A program made the position numbers and the translations under genes. The notes below the pieces were generated by a model. That model searched no databases. It saw only the letters and a program-made list of their open reading frames with translations, and was not told the origin of the DNA. Shown one piece after another: positions 14,018 to 24,463 of a stretch of DNA of 64,000 nt (the stretch's first letter is position 1; each line of letters opens with the position of its first letter). The stretch is from Blasia pusilla (lineage: Eukaryota; Marchantiophyta; Marchantiopsida; Blasiales), in the NCBI GenBank assembly GCA_050084515.1, contig CM114273.1, positions 10,478,001-10,542,000 of the forward strand, written 5' to 3'.

Positions 14018-15677
14018 AAGAGTGAGAGAGCTTCGTGGGGGAGCTCGCTGTTTTTGCAGGTTGGGGACCATGTTTCCCGTTCAACGGCTCATGGGAATGC
14101 TCACCGGAGCAAGGGCTGCTTTGATTGTTTTTTGCAGTTGCTGATTTTTCGTGTGGAAGAGTGGCGCACGGAAGCGTTGCTCAATTTTTGATAGGGATTG
14201 ATTATGGGGGCGAGTTTCCCCATGCCACTGCTCTTGGGAGCACCATATAGCTTGCTGATTTGTATTTTTATAGGTTTTACATGTTGGGAGAAATCAGTGC
14301 GGAAGCGCTGCCGAATTTTGTGTAGGAGAAAGAGACATTGGGCTTTACGACAGTCCCCGTAAATTTTTATTGCAATGTCCAATTTTAAATATTTTTTGAT
14401 AGTGTCATAGATCGTGAACTGTGCACGCTGTGCAATAAACAATGCGCAATTTGGAGTTGTGAGCAAAAAGTTATGGTCAATCTTGCAAAATTGCCATTGC
14501 TAGGCAATTTTTAGGGTTAAATTGTTCAAACCCTAAACCAGCCGCCAGGCCGACGGCGGCCGTTGCCATCATAGTCACCATCAACGGTCTACCGTCGATG
14601 GTCAACCATCACCATAAATGGTCAACCGTCACTGTCAATGGTCCACCGTCCGTTTTCCATCCTTTGGTGGCCATTTCCGCCGTTACGGAGGGGAGAGTCT
14701 TCAACAATGTTCGTTGATTCTCTGACTTGCGTCACCACCACATACTTTCTTTTGGCCGCCACCATCATTGCAGTTTCGTCATCAACCAATGATGGGAGAT
14801 GACCTCCAGTTATGGTGTTTGAGTTTTGATTTCATGCTGCTATGTTGTGATTGGTAGCCGCTCGACGACGATCAAGTACCGTATCGTGACGCCCGTAGCC
14901 GCAACGCGCCGCCGATTGCCGTGTCGTGCCGCTCGTGGCCGCACCGCATTGTCTAGATCGCGGAGCCGCTCTGTCATTGTGGAGCAGAGTGTGGATTATT
15001 GTTGATTGAGGAGGGTATGCTGCCAAGTGCCGCATCCCACCATCGGCAGCCGTGCCGTTCGTAGCCGTTCCGTGCCGCCTGCAACGTCACACCGTTCCGC
15101 TAGAACCGCACTGTCTATCGAGGAGTTTTGAGCAGCGTCAATACGGGAAGAGTATGACTTGCTGATTGGAGGAGTTTTCTCCATGACCTAGTTGGGGTCG
15201 AGATTTGCAGTTGTTGAGGAGCGACATCGACATGTGTTCAGGTTACCCATTCTGGTCCTTTACCCTGCACGCGTGAAGGATTCTGGGATTTGGGTAGTTT
15301 ATTTGGGGATATTGGGTTGTGTGGTTATGTATGTGGTTTAGGGGACATAGACCTGTGTGGGATGTCCAAAGTTGAGGGTAGGTTGTCGATGAGATGATAG
15401 CCTGGTCGATTTGCCGCACCACGCCGCTTGTTGCCGCACATTACACGTCTCGGGGAGGGAGAGTGTAGATCGAGTGCCACATGTTTGGGATGAGTGATTG
15501 AGGGATTACTCATGAGGTTGAGAGTGATCGAGTAAGAGGGGCACGAGGGTCATCACGGCGTCTGTTCGGGACTTTGAGAGGCGAGGTGGTGAACCCGAGA
15601 GTAGCTCTAGAGGTTTTACGCGGAGTGGCGCAAGGTTCCGAGGGTCTCCACGTAAGGGACCACCTCAACCTCCTTCT
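14006..15677 (+). other. Long leader of gypsy element 1
   Basis: About 1.7 kb between the LTR and the first recognisable gag residues. It holds G+C-rich simple stretches, including repeated 'ggtcaaccgtca' units (about 14580-14660) and repeated 'gccgctcgtggccgcac' units (about 14880-15110). A piece at about 14800-14970 recurs at 35830-35975. No conserved ORF is visible. Such long structured leaders may serve packaging or dimerisation, but that is inference. Confidence 0.6.
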
Positions 15678-17216
15678 GTGTCATCATCAGATGAGGGGGA
15701 GGGTGTAGAGGAGTTTGTGAGCACATCACCACACATTGTGAGTGGTCCTACCAGTTGGGCGTACCAGATGAACGACCGGGGTAGAGGACCGCATAGATTT
15801 TCAGATGTAGTAGGTACGATTGAGTTGCACGATTTCATAGTAGAGCTTAGGAGTCGGTGTGACTCCCAGCGGGCCAGGAACTCTAGAGAGTTCAACCCAT
15901 TTAGAGCATGGAACGGTATGTTCTAGCATTTAGAGGGGGCGCCCATGGACGATTACCATGAGTTCTCTCAGAGATATGCACTTGAGATCGAGGCGTGGAG
16001 GCTCTACTATTATGTGTCATGGACGAAGCCGTTACCATATGAGGAGGAGTCAGGAGAGGCTACTTCCTCTTCCACTAGTAAAATTTTTGGAGGGGTCACT
16101 TGCACGGAAGCACTTGCACTGTCTAGTCGGGTTCGTCCCAGGTTCAACCCTGTGGTTGAGTTCTTTGTTGAGTTGAGGGCGAGCTACCAGGGGGTACGGA
16201 CGGAGAAGTTGCAGAGCATCCACGACTTCCAGAGGCGCCCTGGTGAGAGTTTGCGTGAGGCTTACACTCGCTTGCGCCGGTTAAGCAACGTCACTCAGGG
16301 GGTGATAGAGGCTCATGCTATCCAATCATGGTACGCGATGCTGGACCGGACCTTGCGGACACGGGTGCGGGAGGGGGTGCTTCTTATGAACATCTCCCCT
16401 ACCTTGAGAGATGCTTTTACGACCGCCAAGAACATTGAGCGCAACATGGCAGAGGAGAGCGTAGCCACCATGGGTTCTGGGCGAGAGCAGTTGCGATTGT
16501 CTGCACCACTTGTGCAGCAACGTGGACTCCGAGATAGATTGAGTGTGGCACCACGAGCTCAGGGAGGATACCAAGAGGCCGTGCCACAGAGACCTACGCC
16601 TTCATATGTGGCTCAGCAGGAGCCGCCTACTATTACTTGTTGGTCATGTGGTGGAGCCCATCATCAACGCGATTGAACTCGTCAAGGTCATGGACGTGTG
16701 CCTTAGCATGGTGGAGGAGATGGTGGTGCACCAGGAGGTTATCAATATGAATATTGTCAGAGGTATGGTCATACACATGCCATGTGTTTTAGTTTACATC
16801 CTGAGTTATGTTCGGACCGAGGGCCAGAGAGGGCACCAGAGCGAGTAGTCGGTCCGGGTGGGCCTAGAGATCGTGCACCAGGTGGTCCCGTTGGGGAACG
16901 AGGAGCTGGAGTTGCCCAACACAGCGGTGGAACTGCCCATGGAGGAGGTAGAGTCCTACCACCTAGACATGTCGAGGGAGATGCCATGCGTGAGGCTAGG
17001 ATGGTTGCTCAAATATATCAGCTACAAGAGCAGATTGCTGCTATGGCATTGAGATTACCCGATGCCGGATCCGTGGCATCGACATCATATGGAGTAGCCA
17101 GAGATATGGAGGATCCTGGTTGGATGTACGGGGTTGCCCAGATGGAGGCAACCACAGTTGTGACGCGTGAAGCAGCCGTAGAGTTGGATTCACAGCGAGG
17201 GGAAGCCAAGAAATAG
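15678..17216 (+). pseudogene. gag of gypsy element 1
   Basis: Retrotransposon gag-type capsid region with 'GTIELHDFI', a stop at 15925 (TAG where the sister copy has Gln), 'PMDDYHEF', 'ELRASYQGVRTEKLQSIHDFQRR' cut by my limit, and 'GESLREAYTRLRRL', typical of gypsy gag. The first zinc knuckle starts at about 16638 as C-x2-C-G-G-x-H but its last Cys position is a TGA stop. A second knuckle follows at about 16752 (YCQRYGHTHAMC) with the second Cys replaced by Tyr. A Gly/Arg/Pro-rich tail and a helix-forming stretch 'QIYQLQEQIAAMALRL' run to 17216. The protein would form the virus-like particle and bind RNA. The start is uncertain because the leader has no clear consensus. Confidence 0.8.
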
Positions 17217-17649
17217 ACTAGGCTTCCTCAGTCTTTCACGTTGTCCGAGGCGATGAGGACCCCATTGATGGATCCTCATCAAAGTTCCTAGAGAGTTGGT
17301 GATGTTGTTGGTGTGCAGGCACGAAGGGCGATGGGAGAAGCGAGTGCGACGACTCCTATTGTTGATGCTCAGGAGGGGCATGTGTCAAGCACGTTGTTGG
17401 GGGCGGCCACCATTATGTACCGCGCTCCTTTATTTTCTGCTTCCGATGTTATGACATTGGGGGGTACGCCCGCCGAGGCTTTTCGGCTGGCCGCTACGCT
17501 ATGTGAGCGTGGAGTTGGAGTTCCTCCATCACGTTCAGAGGTGATGGACCTGCCCTTGGAGCGGATGCTCGGGCCGTCCACGTCAGATTCATGGTAGGTT
17601 GCGGCTGCTAGGATGGCAAAGATGCCCGCTAGACCCGCGATAGAGTGTG

Positions 17650-18105
17650 CCATGGCTTCTCCTGGTGTTGTGTTGCTGGATAACTGAGGAGAGGTCTTCC
17701 AATTGGTGAGTCCCATAGGTAGAGCTTTTAGTCTGCAACGCATCTTGTTGGATTCAGGAGCGCAAACCCTGATGTTGGGGAAAACGTCACTCAGAGGATT
17801 GGGCTTGACGAGAGCCGATGTGGAGCGTTGTCCATTCCGGATACAGACATCCTTGGATGGAGCGAGTACCATATAATATATCACCCGACAGAAGGTCATG
17901 GTGAGGATTCTCCCGGGACATCCTACAGATGAGTCCGTGGTGCGAGCCAAAGGCGATAGTGACTGATATAGAGTCCTATGACGTCTTGGTTGGTGGAGCA
18001 GTGTTATACCCGATGGGGTTTGCCCTCGATTACTGGGAGGAGTCAGCATCCTACAGACCAAGATGGCAGTCAGGTGATGGGCACCTTAGCTCATTATCCG
18101 TTTGA
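17650..18105 (+). pseudogene. Aspartic protease region of element 1
   Basis: 'ILLDSGAQTLMLG' with the catalytic Asp codon at 17751 is the hallmark of retropepsins. 'RCPFRIQTSLDGA' and 'YDVLVGGAVLYPMGFALDYW' follow, equivalent to the flap and C-terminal part in gypsy proteases. Several stops and frame changes interrupt the region. It would cleave the polyprotein. About 300 bases downstream of it (to 18413) belong to the protease-methyltransferase linker and hold no motif I know. Confidence 0.8.
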
Positions 18106-18413
18106 TTCACAGATGCAGTGATCGAGCAACGGTCAGGAGAGATGGCGACCTTAGCAGCATTTAGCAGTGCCATCACTTGGCCTAGTGATTTGATTGAGGG
18201 ACATGTCCATGTAGAGGATACTTCCGTTCATGACATTTCTATGGAGAGGAGTGTTATGGTAGCCGCATTATCCATGGAGGAGAGGTGCCGTTGTGGGGCT
18301 CGACTTAGGAGCTTCGACGATTGGCAAATGAGCACGTGTAGATCGCATGGAGCGAGGCGTTTGCACCAGAGCCTGACAGGTCTGAGGAACCCGAGGTAGC
18401 AAGGAGTGCTACC

Positions 18414-19483
18414 ATGATACCCTTGGATACCACATCCATTGTGTGGTGTACCCCGGAGGAGGGTATTCGAGTGTTAGATCTCTTTGGAGGGATTAGCACC
18501 AGGTTAGCTGCTATTTTGCAAGCAAGTGTGCGAGTGCAACAGTACTTGTACGTGGAGAGTGATGATATTGCGAGGCATGTCTCACTACGACATGTGGCGC
18601 AGTTATGCCTACATTTTCCCGACTTATTGTTTGCGTCCGTGGTATAGGGGTACCAGAGTTCCCTATCGAGGGATATTTCATTGTTGGGAGCGTAGGACTT
18701 AGAGCGGGTAGGGACCATTGATTTGGTCATTTCCGGTTGGCCATGTTAGGGCCAATCGAGTGATGGACAAGGTAGCGGGTAGGTGACACTCGGTCCATGT
18801 TGTTTTGGGAGATATTGAGGGTCTTACGGCAGTTGCAGGAGCACCGATCTCGTTCTCGTTGCAGGAGCACCAGCCTACATTCTGGAGAATGTGCCGATCT
18901 TAGGAGACTCCAGGTCATGGGTGGTGACGAGTGCTCATCAGGTGCGTGCCTGGATCGGCCCAGTAGTGTTCTTGGATGCAGTGAGTGTAGGTTGTATAGC
19001 CCATCGCCCGCGTTTATGGTGGACCAACTTGGTGCCCCATGCGGTGTTACGGAGGGCGTATGCAAGAGTGGAGCGCCCCTCCCATTTGTTAGTGGATTCC
19101 ATTCTGGATCCAGGTCGTCGATCACAGGTAGTGAGGCACGATGATCGATCACCGTTGACTGTGGTCAACAGGGTAGGCAGGCCGCGGGCAGCCTTGCCTA
19201 GGTTTGCGAGTTTTCCCGCTTCCATACAAGGAGGCCGGTCATGGCTTAGTTTGGGATGACCAGGTTCAGCGGTTGGTGGAGTCCACGTCGACGAGAGAGA
19301 GCGAGCGATGGGATTTCCCACAAGAGTGATGGCAGTACCGTCAATGTCAGAGGCATCACGACGCCATATCTTGGATGAGGCGATGGACGTGAACTGCTTG
19401 ACATGGATCCTCAGCTTGGGAGTGGCTGAACATCGTCGTATGAGATTGCGACAGATCACAGCGGTTGCGTTGGTGAGCCCCAT
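18414..19483 (+). pseudogene. DNMT3-type cytosine-5 DNA methyltransferase domain in element 1
   Basis: Motif I 'VLDLFGGISTRL' begins at 18471 (SAM binding), followed by 'YLYVESDD' (motif II acid). Motif IV is 'DLVISGWPC' with the catalytic Cys codon at 18744-18746 and a TAG stop right after it. Motif VI is 'YILENVP' at about 18879-18896. 'AHRPRLWWTNL' (about 19000-19030) matches the motif VIII region of DNMT3 enzymes. 'RAMGFPTRVMAVPSMSEASR' and 'VNCLTWILSLG' match motifs IX-X. The order I-IV-VI-VIII-IX/X is the unpermuted DNMT3 order, not that of plant DRM. The copy has stops and frameshifts and cannot make an enzyme. It lies between protease and reverse transcriptase, so it would be part of the pol polyprotein. 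Confidence 0.88.
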
Positions 19484-19789
19484 GCCTATCGAGACGGTGG
19501 AGGCAAATGGTTGGGGGCGAGACCCGAAGAGATCTACACACTAGGGGAGATCGGGAGAGACACCCTTGGACTTCTTGGGATGTTTTCAGGTATGCTAAGA
19601 GATGATAGCCACAACATCGAGCATGGTTCCGGGCACTGTATGTGGAGGAGATCAGAGTTTGCAATTGGCAATCAGGAGAGCGGCCGAGTGTTGTTGTTTG
19701 AGTTGGGGTTGCACCATAGCAACCACCGATACCCGCACCGGAGAGTCACGATGGAGACTTGGGAGCCAGATATGGGCCCTAAGTTGACA

Positions 19790-20830
19790 AGAGGAGAGCG
19801 GCGCCGGATAAATCAGTTCCTCAGTAGTTATAGGAGCTGCTTTGGGTTTAGCATGGAGGATTTGGGTACGCTGAAGGGACCGGGGATCCGCATTGAGTTG
19901 TCGAGTGATACACCAATCTTTCGACGATCCTACAGGTACAGTGATATGGAGAGGGCTCTCATTCAGAGTAGGAGCCAAGACTTGGTCGGAGCAGGACTAG
20001 TGGAGATGTCGCATGGGGAGTATGCATCTGCAATTGTCATGCTCGCCAAGAAGGATGTGCATGGCAACTGGACAAATAGGTGGATGTGTGGGGATTATCG
20101 ACCTATCAATCGGCAGACGAAGTCCGATAGGTATGCCAAGCCCATCCCTAAGGAGATCTTTGATACGATCGGTCATGCAAAGGTCTTCAGTTCATTGGAT
20201 TTGCGAGCCGAATACCATCAGTTGCCTATCAGATTGGAGGACAGGCAGAAGACGGTATTTTGGGGCATCGATCCTCACGGGAAGGATTGTTTGTACCATT
20301 GGCCATTCTTACCATTTGGGTTAAAGAACGCCCCGGCTGAGTTTCAGAGGGTCATGGATAGGATCTTAGCTAGTCTAGATTTTGCCAAGTGTTATATTGA
20401 TGACATCGTAGTCTTTAGCGCCACGGTTGAGGAGCATGAGCGACATCTAGAGGAGGTATTTTGACGATTGCAATTACATGGGCTGAAGCTACATCTAGGC
20501 AAGTGCAAGTTCTTCTACGACCACATTGAGGACTTGGGTCATACGATATACCCAGGGGGCCTTGGTGTTTAGCAGGCAAAGGTAGAGGCTATCTCACGCA
20601 TTCCACGCCCTACAGATGTGAGCCGTGTTTGTGCATTCATGGGATTTGCAAACTTCTATTGGCGGTACATCAAGGGATTCAGTTTGATTGCAAAGCCGCT
20701 GACCTTGCTGACCAAGGTGGTTCACTAGTGGCACTGGGGGGATGAGCACGAGTGAGCATTTTAGTTGCTCAAGGACAGGTTGACGTCCGTGCCCATCTTG
20801 AGGAGACCGATCAAGGGGTGTCCTTTCCAG
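19790..20830 (+). pseudogene. Reverse transcriptase of element 1 (gypsy type)
   Basis: 'IELSSDTPIFRRSYRYSD' and 'LVEMSHGEYASAIVMLAKKD' open the domain. 'DYRPINRQTKSD', 'FSSLDLRAEYHQLPI', 'FLPFGLKNAPAEFQRVMDRI' and 'CYIDDIVVFS' are the conserved blocks, with the catalytic Asp pair at 20399-20404. The thumb ('CKFFYDHIEDLGH') follows after a TGA at 20462. It copies the element RNA into DNA. It is the best-preserved part of element 1, yet it has at least three stops. Confidence 0.92.
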
Positions 20831-21250
20831 TTGCACATTGATTAGAGCATGGTGGGGCTTGGAGCGGTGCTCACCCAACATGATGATCAGGGTAGAGAGT
20901 TTGTGGTGGCTTACGCTAGCCGCTCGAACAACGTTGCAGAGGCGAAGTACAACTCGTATGAGGGTGAGTGCTTGGTTGCGGTGTGGGCTGTCGCGCATTT
21001 CAGGTGTTACTTATTCAGAAACCCCTTTACCATCATCACTAATCATGAACCATTGAAGTGGTTGATAGAGTCCGACAAGCTTACAAGGAAGCTTGCGAGA
21101 TGGGCTTTGTTGTTGTAAGAGTATGATTTTCAGGTGGTACATAGACTTGGGACGCTCAACCAAGATGCAAATGGGTTGAGTCGTAACCCATGCCCGAGTC
21201 AACGAAATGTGACTGGAGCTCAATGGCATGGAGAGAGTGATGAGAAAATA
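20831..21250 (+). pseudogene. RNase H of element 1
   Basis: 'MVGLGAVLTQHDDQGREFVVAYASR', here in two parts of one frame, 'YEGECLVAVWAVAHFRCYLF' and 'TIITNHEPLKWL' are the gypsy RNase H blocks. The usual Asp in the T-D-H block is Asn here. A TAA at 21117 stands where the sister copy has Gln. The domain removes template RNA. Confidence 0.88.
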
Positions 21251-21559
21251 GTGCCATGATGGCACGCGTCAGCCTATTTAGGCATGTTGGCTATGGAGAG
21301 CCAGAGTGTGGAGACTTCGATGGCGAGGTCTAGTGTTGATGGCGAGGTCGAGTGGAGAGTCCTTGGATCCCGAGACAAGTGATCGAGATATTCATGATGA
21401 TGGAGTAGTCTTGGAGTACCTTCGTCTTGGCAACATTGCGAGCACCGTGGGTGCTAGAGAGCGGGATCGGATCCTACAGCGGGCCAGACGGTTCCGTTGG
21501 GAGGGGACACATGTTTTGAGGGTTTGGGAGGATGGCACAGTACGCATAGTGTTACATCC

Positions 21560-22283
21560 TTTGTAGAGAGTACGACTAGTGCAGCATGCCCATGAGGATT
21601 TGGGTCACTTTGGGGTGAAGCGGACGTACAACTTGCTCCAGATTCAGTATTGGTGGCGAGGCATGCATCGTTGGCGTTCAACGCTTTGTTGCCAGGTCCA
21701 TGGTGTGTGATCGGGTCCGAGCATCGTTCAATGCTCCGACTCCACAGTTGCATCCATTACCGATCATGGGCTTAGGGTATAGATGGATTTTGGATTTTGC
21801 AGGACCTTTGCCTTTGACGAAGCGTCACAAATATTATGTGTTGGTGATGGTCGAGCACTTCTCGAAGTGGATCGAGTTGGTTGCATTGCCTAACAAAGCA
21901 AGTGAGGAGTAGCTTATGCCTTCCTTGACAGAGTGCTAAGTCATTATGGCGCACCGGCTAAGGTGTTGACAGACCAGGGTATCGAGTTTCGCGATGAGTT
22001 CCAGACCTTGTGTGATCAGGAGCTGATCGACCACCGCACGACTTCGCGAGATCATCCCAAGGCGGATGGATTAGCGGAGAGAGTTGTGCAGACGGTGAAG
22101 AGGGCTTTACGCAAGTATGGCTTGCAGAGAGTTCACCTAGGAGATTGGGACCTCTAGTTGCCATGGTTGGCGATGGGATACAGATTTAGCAGGCATGTAT
22201 CCTTCGCGTCTTTTTCATCGTACTTGCTACTTTATGGTTGAGAGCCAGATTTACCTCTGGCCATTCGTCGAGATGCTGGTGAG
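21560..22283 (+). pseudogene. Integrase core of element 1
   Basis: The zinc-binding HHCC part is visible as 'HAHEDLGHFGVKRTYNLL' and 'CDRVRASFNAP', with its middle frameshifted. The catalytic DDE core shows 'DFAGPLPL', 'VLTDQGIEFRDEF' and 'HPKADGLAERVVQTVK', the last holding the Glu. The domain would insert the cDNA. Several stops and a frameshift break it. Confidence 0.88.
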
Positions 22284-22829
22284 GTGCTGGACCTTGATGA
22301 CCCAGATGTATGGGTGCGAGCATGTTCTCAGAGGGCTGAGTTGTTTCAGAGAGTGATGTCCATGGGGTTTGAGAACTTGGCAATTGCGCAACATCGAGAT
22401 ACGTTGAGGTATGCGACTATTCGGGGTGGTGGTTATCGACCAACTATCCGCAGGTTTCATCAAGGAGATTATGTCTACTTGCAACAGACAGAACCGACGA
22501 CGTTGGATGTGACTGCAGGGCGCACTATCTTGAGAGTGCGTGACGTTTTGCCATCCGGTGTTCTCTTGCTAGAGGGACGCGATGGTATGGTATGGAAGGA
22601 CCATGTGCGTAATTGTGCGCCATGTCACCTTCCTAACATTGATGGTACACTAGATCCGAGCTTAGCAGTAGTTCCTACATGCTTGCATTCTATGTTGTGT
22701 GGTTCTGCCCGTGGTGCGGCCACCATGCTAGTCTGTGATGGATGTTCTAGAGGTTGGCATATGGCATGTCTGATGCCACCTCTCACTAGGGTTCCTCGGG
22801 GACGATGGATGTGTCCTAGATGTACATAG
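22284..22829 (+). pseudogene. Integrase C-terminal domain with PHD finger (element 1)
   Basis: 181 codons remain open. 'GDYVYLQQTEPTTLDV' and 'LPSGVLLLEGRDGMVWKDHV' resemble the SH3-like GPY/F-type tail of gypsy integrases. It ends in a PHD finger, about 22680-22826: C-G, 'MLVCDGC', 'GWHMACL', 'GRWMCPRC', giving the Cys4-His-Cys3 order, except that the first Cys is Ser in this copy. PHD fingers bind histone H3 tails, so the domain would tether integration to marked chromatin. That role is inference, by analogy with the chromodomain of chromoviruses. Confidence 0.85.
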
Positions 22830-23145
22830 AGGAGATACTAGGTAGGTTTAGATTCTGACTTTTTCTGTGACATGGATGATAGGAAGGCGACTAACGATGG
22901 GACCACATGAGCACTCGACCTTTCTGCTCTTAGTGTCCTAGAGATGTATGTCGTGGTAGGTAGGGATAGATGGCTATCTGGAGTTAGAGGGACCTAACCA
23001 CCAGCTAGGGGGGCGATTGGATATATTTTGGTACTTCTCGCCTTTGTGTATGGATGTCATGAGTTAGCATGGGATCTTGTGTGTTTGTGTGTATGCTCGA
23101 TGACAGCGATGTATGTTGTGTAGCGATGTGTATGCGCACGACAAC
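22830..23145 (+). other. 3' untranslated interior of element 1
   Basis: Contains a purine-rich run 'agctaggggggcg' near 23003-23015, about 130 bases before the LTR. The segment right before the LTR (about 23100-23145) is 'cagcgatgtatgttgtg...gcgcacgacaac', also found in element 2 before its LTR. No purine tract abuts the LTR. Confidence 0.7.
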
Positions 23146-23649
23146 TATCATGATTGTTTGGATAGATCGGTGGGATCTAGCAGAGCGTCTTCACTAGTAG
23201 TAGAGGACACGCCCAGGAGGTTGAGAATGACCTGCTGAGGCCTCGGGAAACGTGAGAGAGCCTTCGTTTTGGCTCATTTGGAGCCATATTGAGAAACTTA
23301 CTATTTCGGGCAAGTTTCCATGTTAGGGATAGTTGAATTTCTACTTTGGGAAGTGGCCCTTGACCCGCTATAGCAAGTCAAGAGCCAAGGAGGTGACCTA
23401 CGAGCATAGGTTACAGTTGAGAGGGCTTGGGAGAGGGAAGGGGGTATACCTCCAAGAGAGGGAGCTTGAGAGGTCATTCTCTCTTTGTTAAACCTCTTGG
23501 CATAAGGGGGCGGAGCTATGGTCCCTTGCCTTGTGAATGTAACCCAAGCCTCTCATTAGGAGAGTGGGTTTGGTTTGACATGAGAGAGAGTGCACACCTT
23601 TGAGAGCTATGGTGTGAGATGGTGTAGAAAGAGATTGGATCTTACTTTA
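23146..23649 (+). repeat. 3' LTR of gypsy element 1 (LTR-C)
   Basis: Begins TATCATGA and carries the same blocks, TATA region (about 23445) and RNA-start segment (23474-23488) as the 5' LTR. It is cut at 'cttacttta' before the final CA and continues directly into a fragment of a second plus-strand gypsy 3' interior. Confidence 0.87.
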
Positions 23650-23714
23650 TTGGAGATATTTTGGTACTTCTCGCCTCTGTGTATGGATGCCATGAGTTAG
23701 CATGGGATCGTGTG
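23650..23714 (+). mobile_element. Fragment of another plus-strand gypsy 3' interior
   Basis: 'ttggagatattttggtacttctcgcc...catgagttagcatgggatcgtgtg' matches about 23013-23085 of element 1. Its continuation, the 'gatgtatgtcgtgtagcgatg' part, lies 9.6 kb away at 33309-33361, on the other side of element 2. Element 2 therefore sits inside this fragment. Confidence 0.75.
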
Positions 23715-23823
23715 TATTGTTGTGCGAATCCACATCGTCCTACAACATACATAGCTGACATACCATACTCACATACATACATAACATAGACGACAGCATC
23801 CACAAACACAAGTGTACCACAAC
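23715..23823 (-). repeat. Extra copy of element 2's 3' interior, outside its LTR
   Basis: Near-copy, same orientation, of 24192-24300, the sequence just inside the 3' LTR ('cacaagtgta..' to 'gcgaatccacatcgtcctacaacatacat'). The 3' LTR is thus flanked on both sides by the same 105-110 bp. The origin is unclear; see findings. Confidence 0.8.
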
Positions 23824-24191
23824 TGAAATCCGTGAAAGACCTACTGTCATAAAACACGTATAGAATCACATACAATCGAGCCAAACCCACTCCACGATGG
23901 GAGAATCTAGGTCGAAGCTTGCGGGAAACACCATAGCCAAGAGCTCTACTCACTACCAAGGCTAACTCCCAACGCAAGACTCTCAACTCAAAGAACTGAC
24001 TGTTCTTTGAGTGCACTCCACCTTATATCCTCCAACCTAAGAGCGGGCCCTACTGGAAAAGTCACCCTCAACTGAGTAATCCCCAACCCTATGTATGAAA
24101 TCGCATCTCTACCTAGACACTGCGGCCCTACATAAGGTATGGCCTCTACTAGCACACTATACTCTACGACATAATCCGTATGGTCATGACA
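23824..24191 (-). repeat. 3' LTR of gypsy element 2 (LTR-B, 368 bp)
   Basis: Minus strand starts TGTCATGACC and ends GGATTTCA. Same length as the 5' LTR at 32941-33308, with only scattered substitutions. Contains 'ggatataagg' at 24021-24030 and the hairpin-forming 'ctcaaagaac...gttctttgag' at 23987-24011. Confidence 0.93.
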
Positions 24192-24463
24192 GTTGTCGTG
24201 CGAATCCACATCGTCCTACAACATACATCGCTGATATAACATACTCACATACATACATAACATAGACGAGAGCATCCACAAACACAAGTGTATCATAACT
24301 CGCCCCCCTAAGTAGCGGTTAGGTCCCTCTAACTCCCAGGTAGCCCTATACATCTACTACATGCTATACACCTTCTAGGGTGCACGAATCAGAAGGCCGG
24401 GTGCTAGGTTGCCCCATCTTTAGTCGCACATCTGTAATCCATATCATGCAAAGATCAAGTCAT
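24192..24463 (-). other. 3' untranslated interior of element 2
   Basis: Minus strand: after the PHD stop comes 'gggacctaaccgctacttaggggggcga', a G-run near 24299-24310, and then the 105-bp segment ending 'gcacgacaac' at the LTR. The same join 'gcacgacaac|T(G/A)TCATGA' occurs in element 1. Confidence 0.75.

Larger units (their letters stand above)
13497..23649 (+). mobile_element. Gypsy element 1 with DNMT3-type methyltransferase and PHD finger (decayed)
   Basis: An LTR retrotransposon of about 10.1 kb with LTRs at 13497-14005 and 23146-23649. Domain order is gag, protease, DNA methyltransferase, reverse transcriptase, RNase H, integrase, PHD finger. RT before integrase, DSGAQ protease and YIDD make it Ty3/gypsy type. 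The reading frame is broken many times. Most stops lie where the sister element at 23824-33308 has Gln, Arg or Trp codons, so C-to-T and G-to-A changes dominate. No target duplication is found: the 5 bases before are gaaac, and the right LTR lacks its last bases and runs into another gypsy fragment. The copy is inferred to be inactive. Confidence 0.88.

Noticed and set aside
17369-18061. 230-codon minus-strand frame
   Set aside because: It lies opposite the protease region of element 1, shows no domain, and the plus strand has clear retropepsin motifs.
18414-19483. Assignment of the methyltransferase to the plant DRM family
   Set aside because: DRM has permuted motifs (VI-X before I-IV). Here motif I precedes IV and VI, as in DNMT3.
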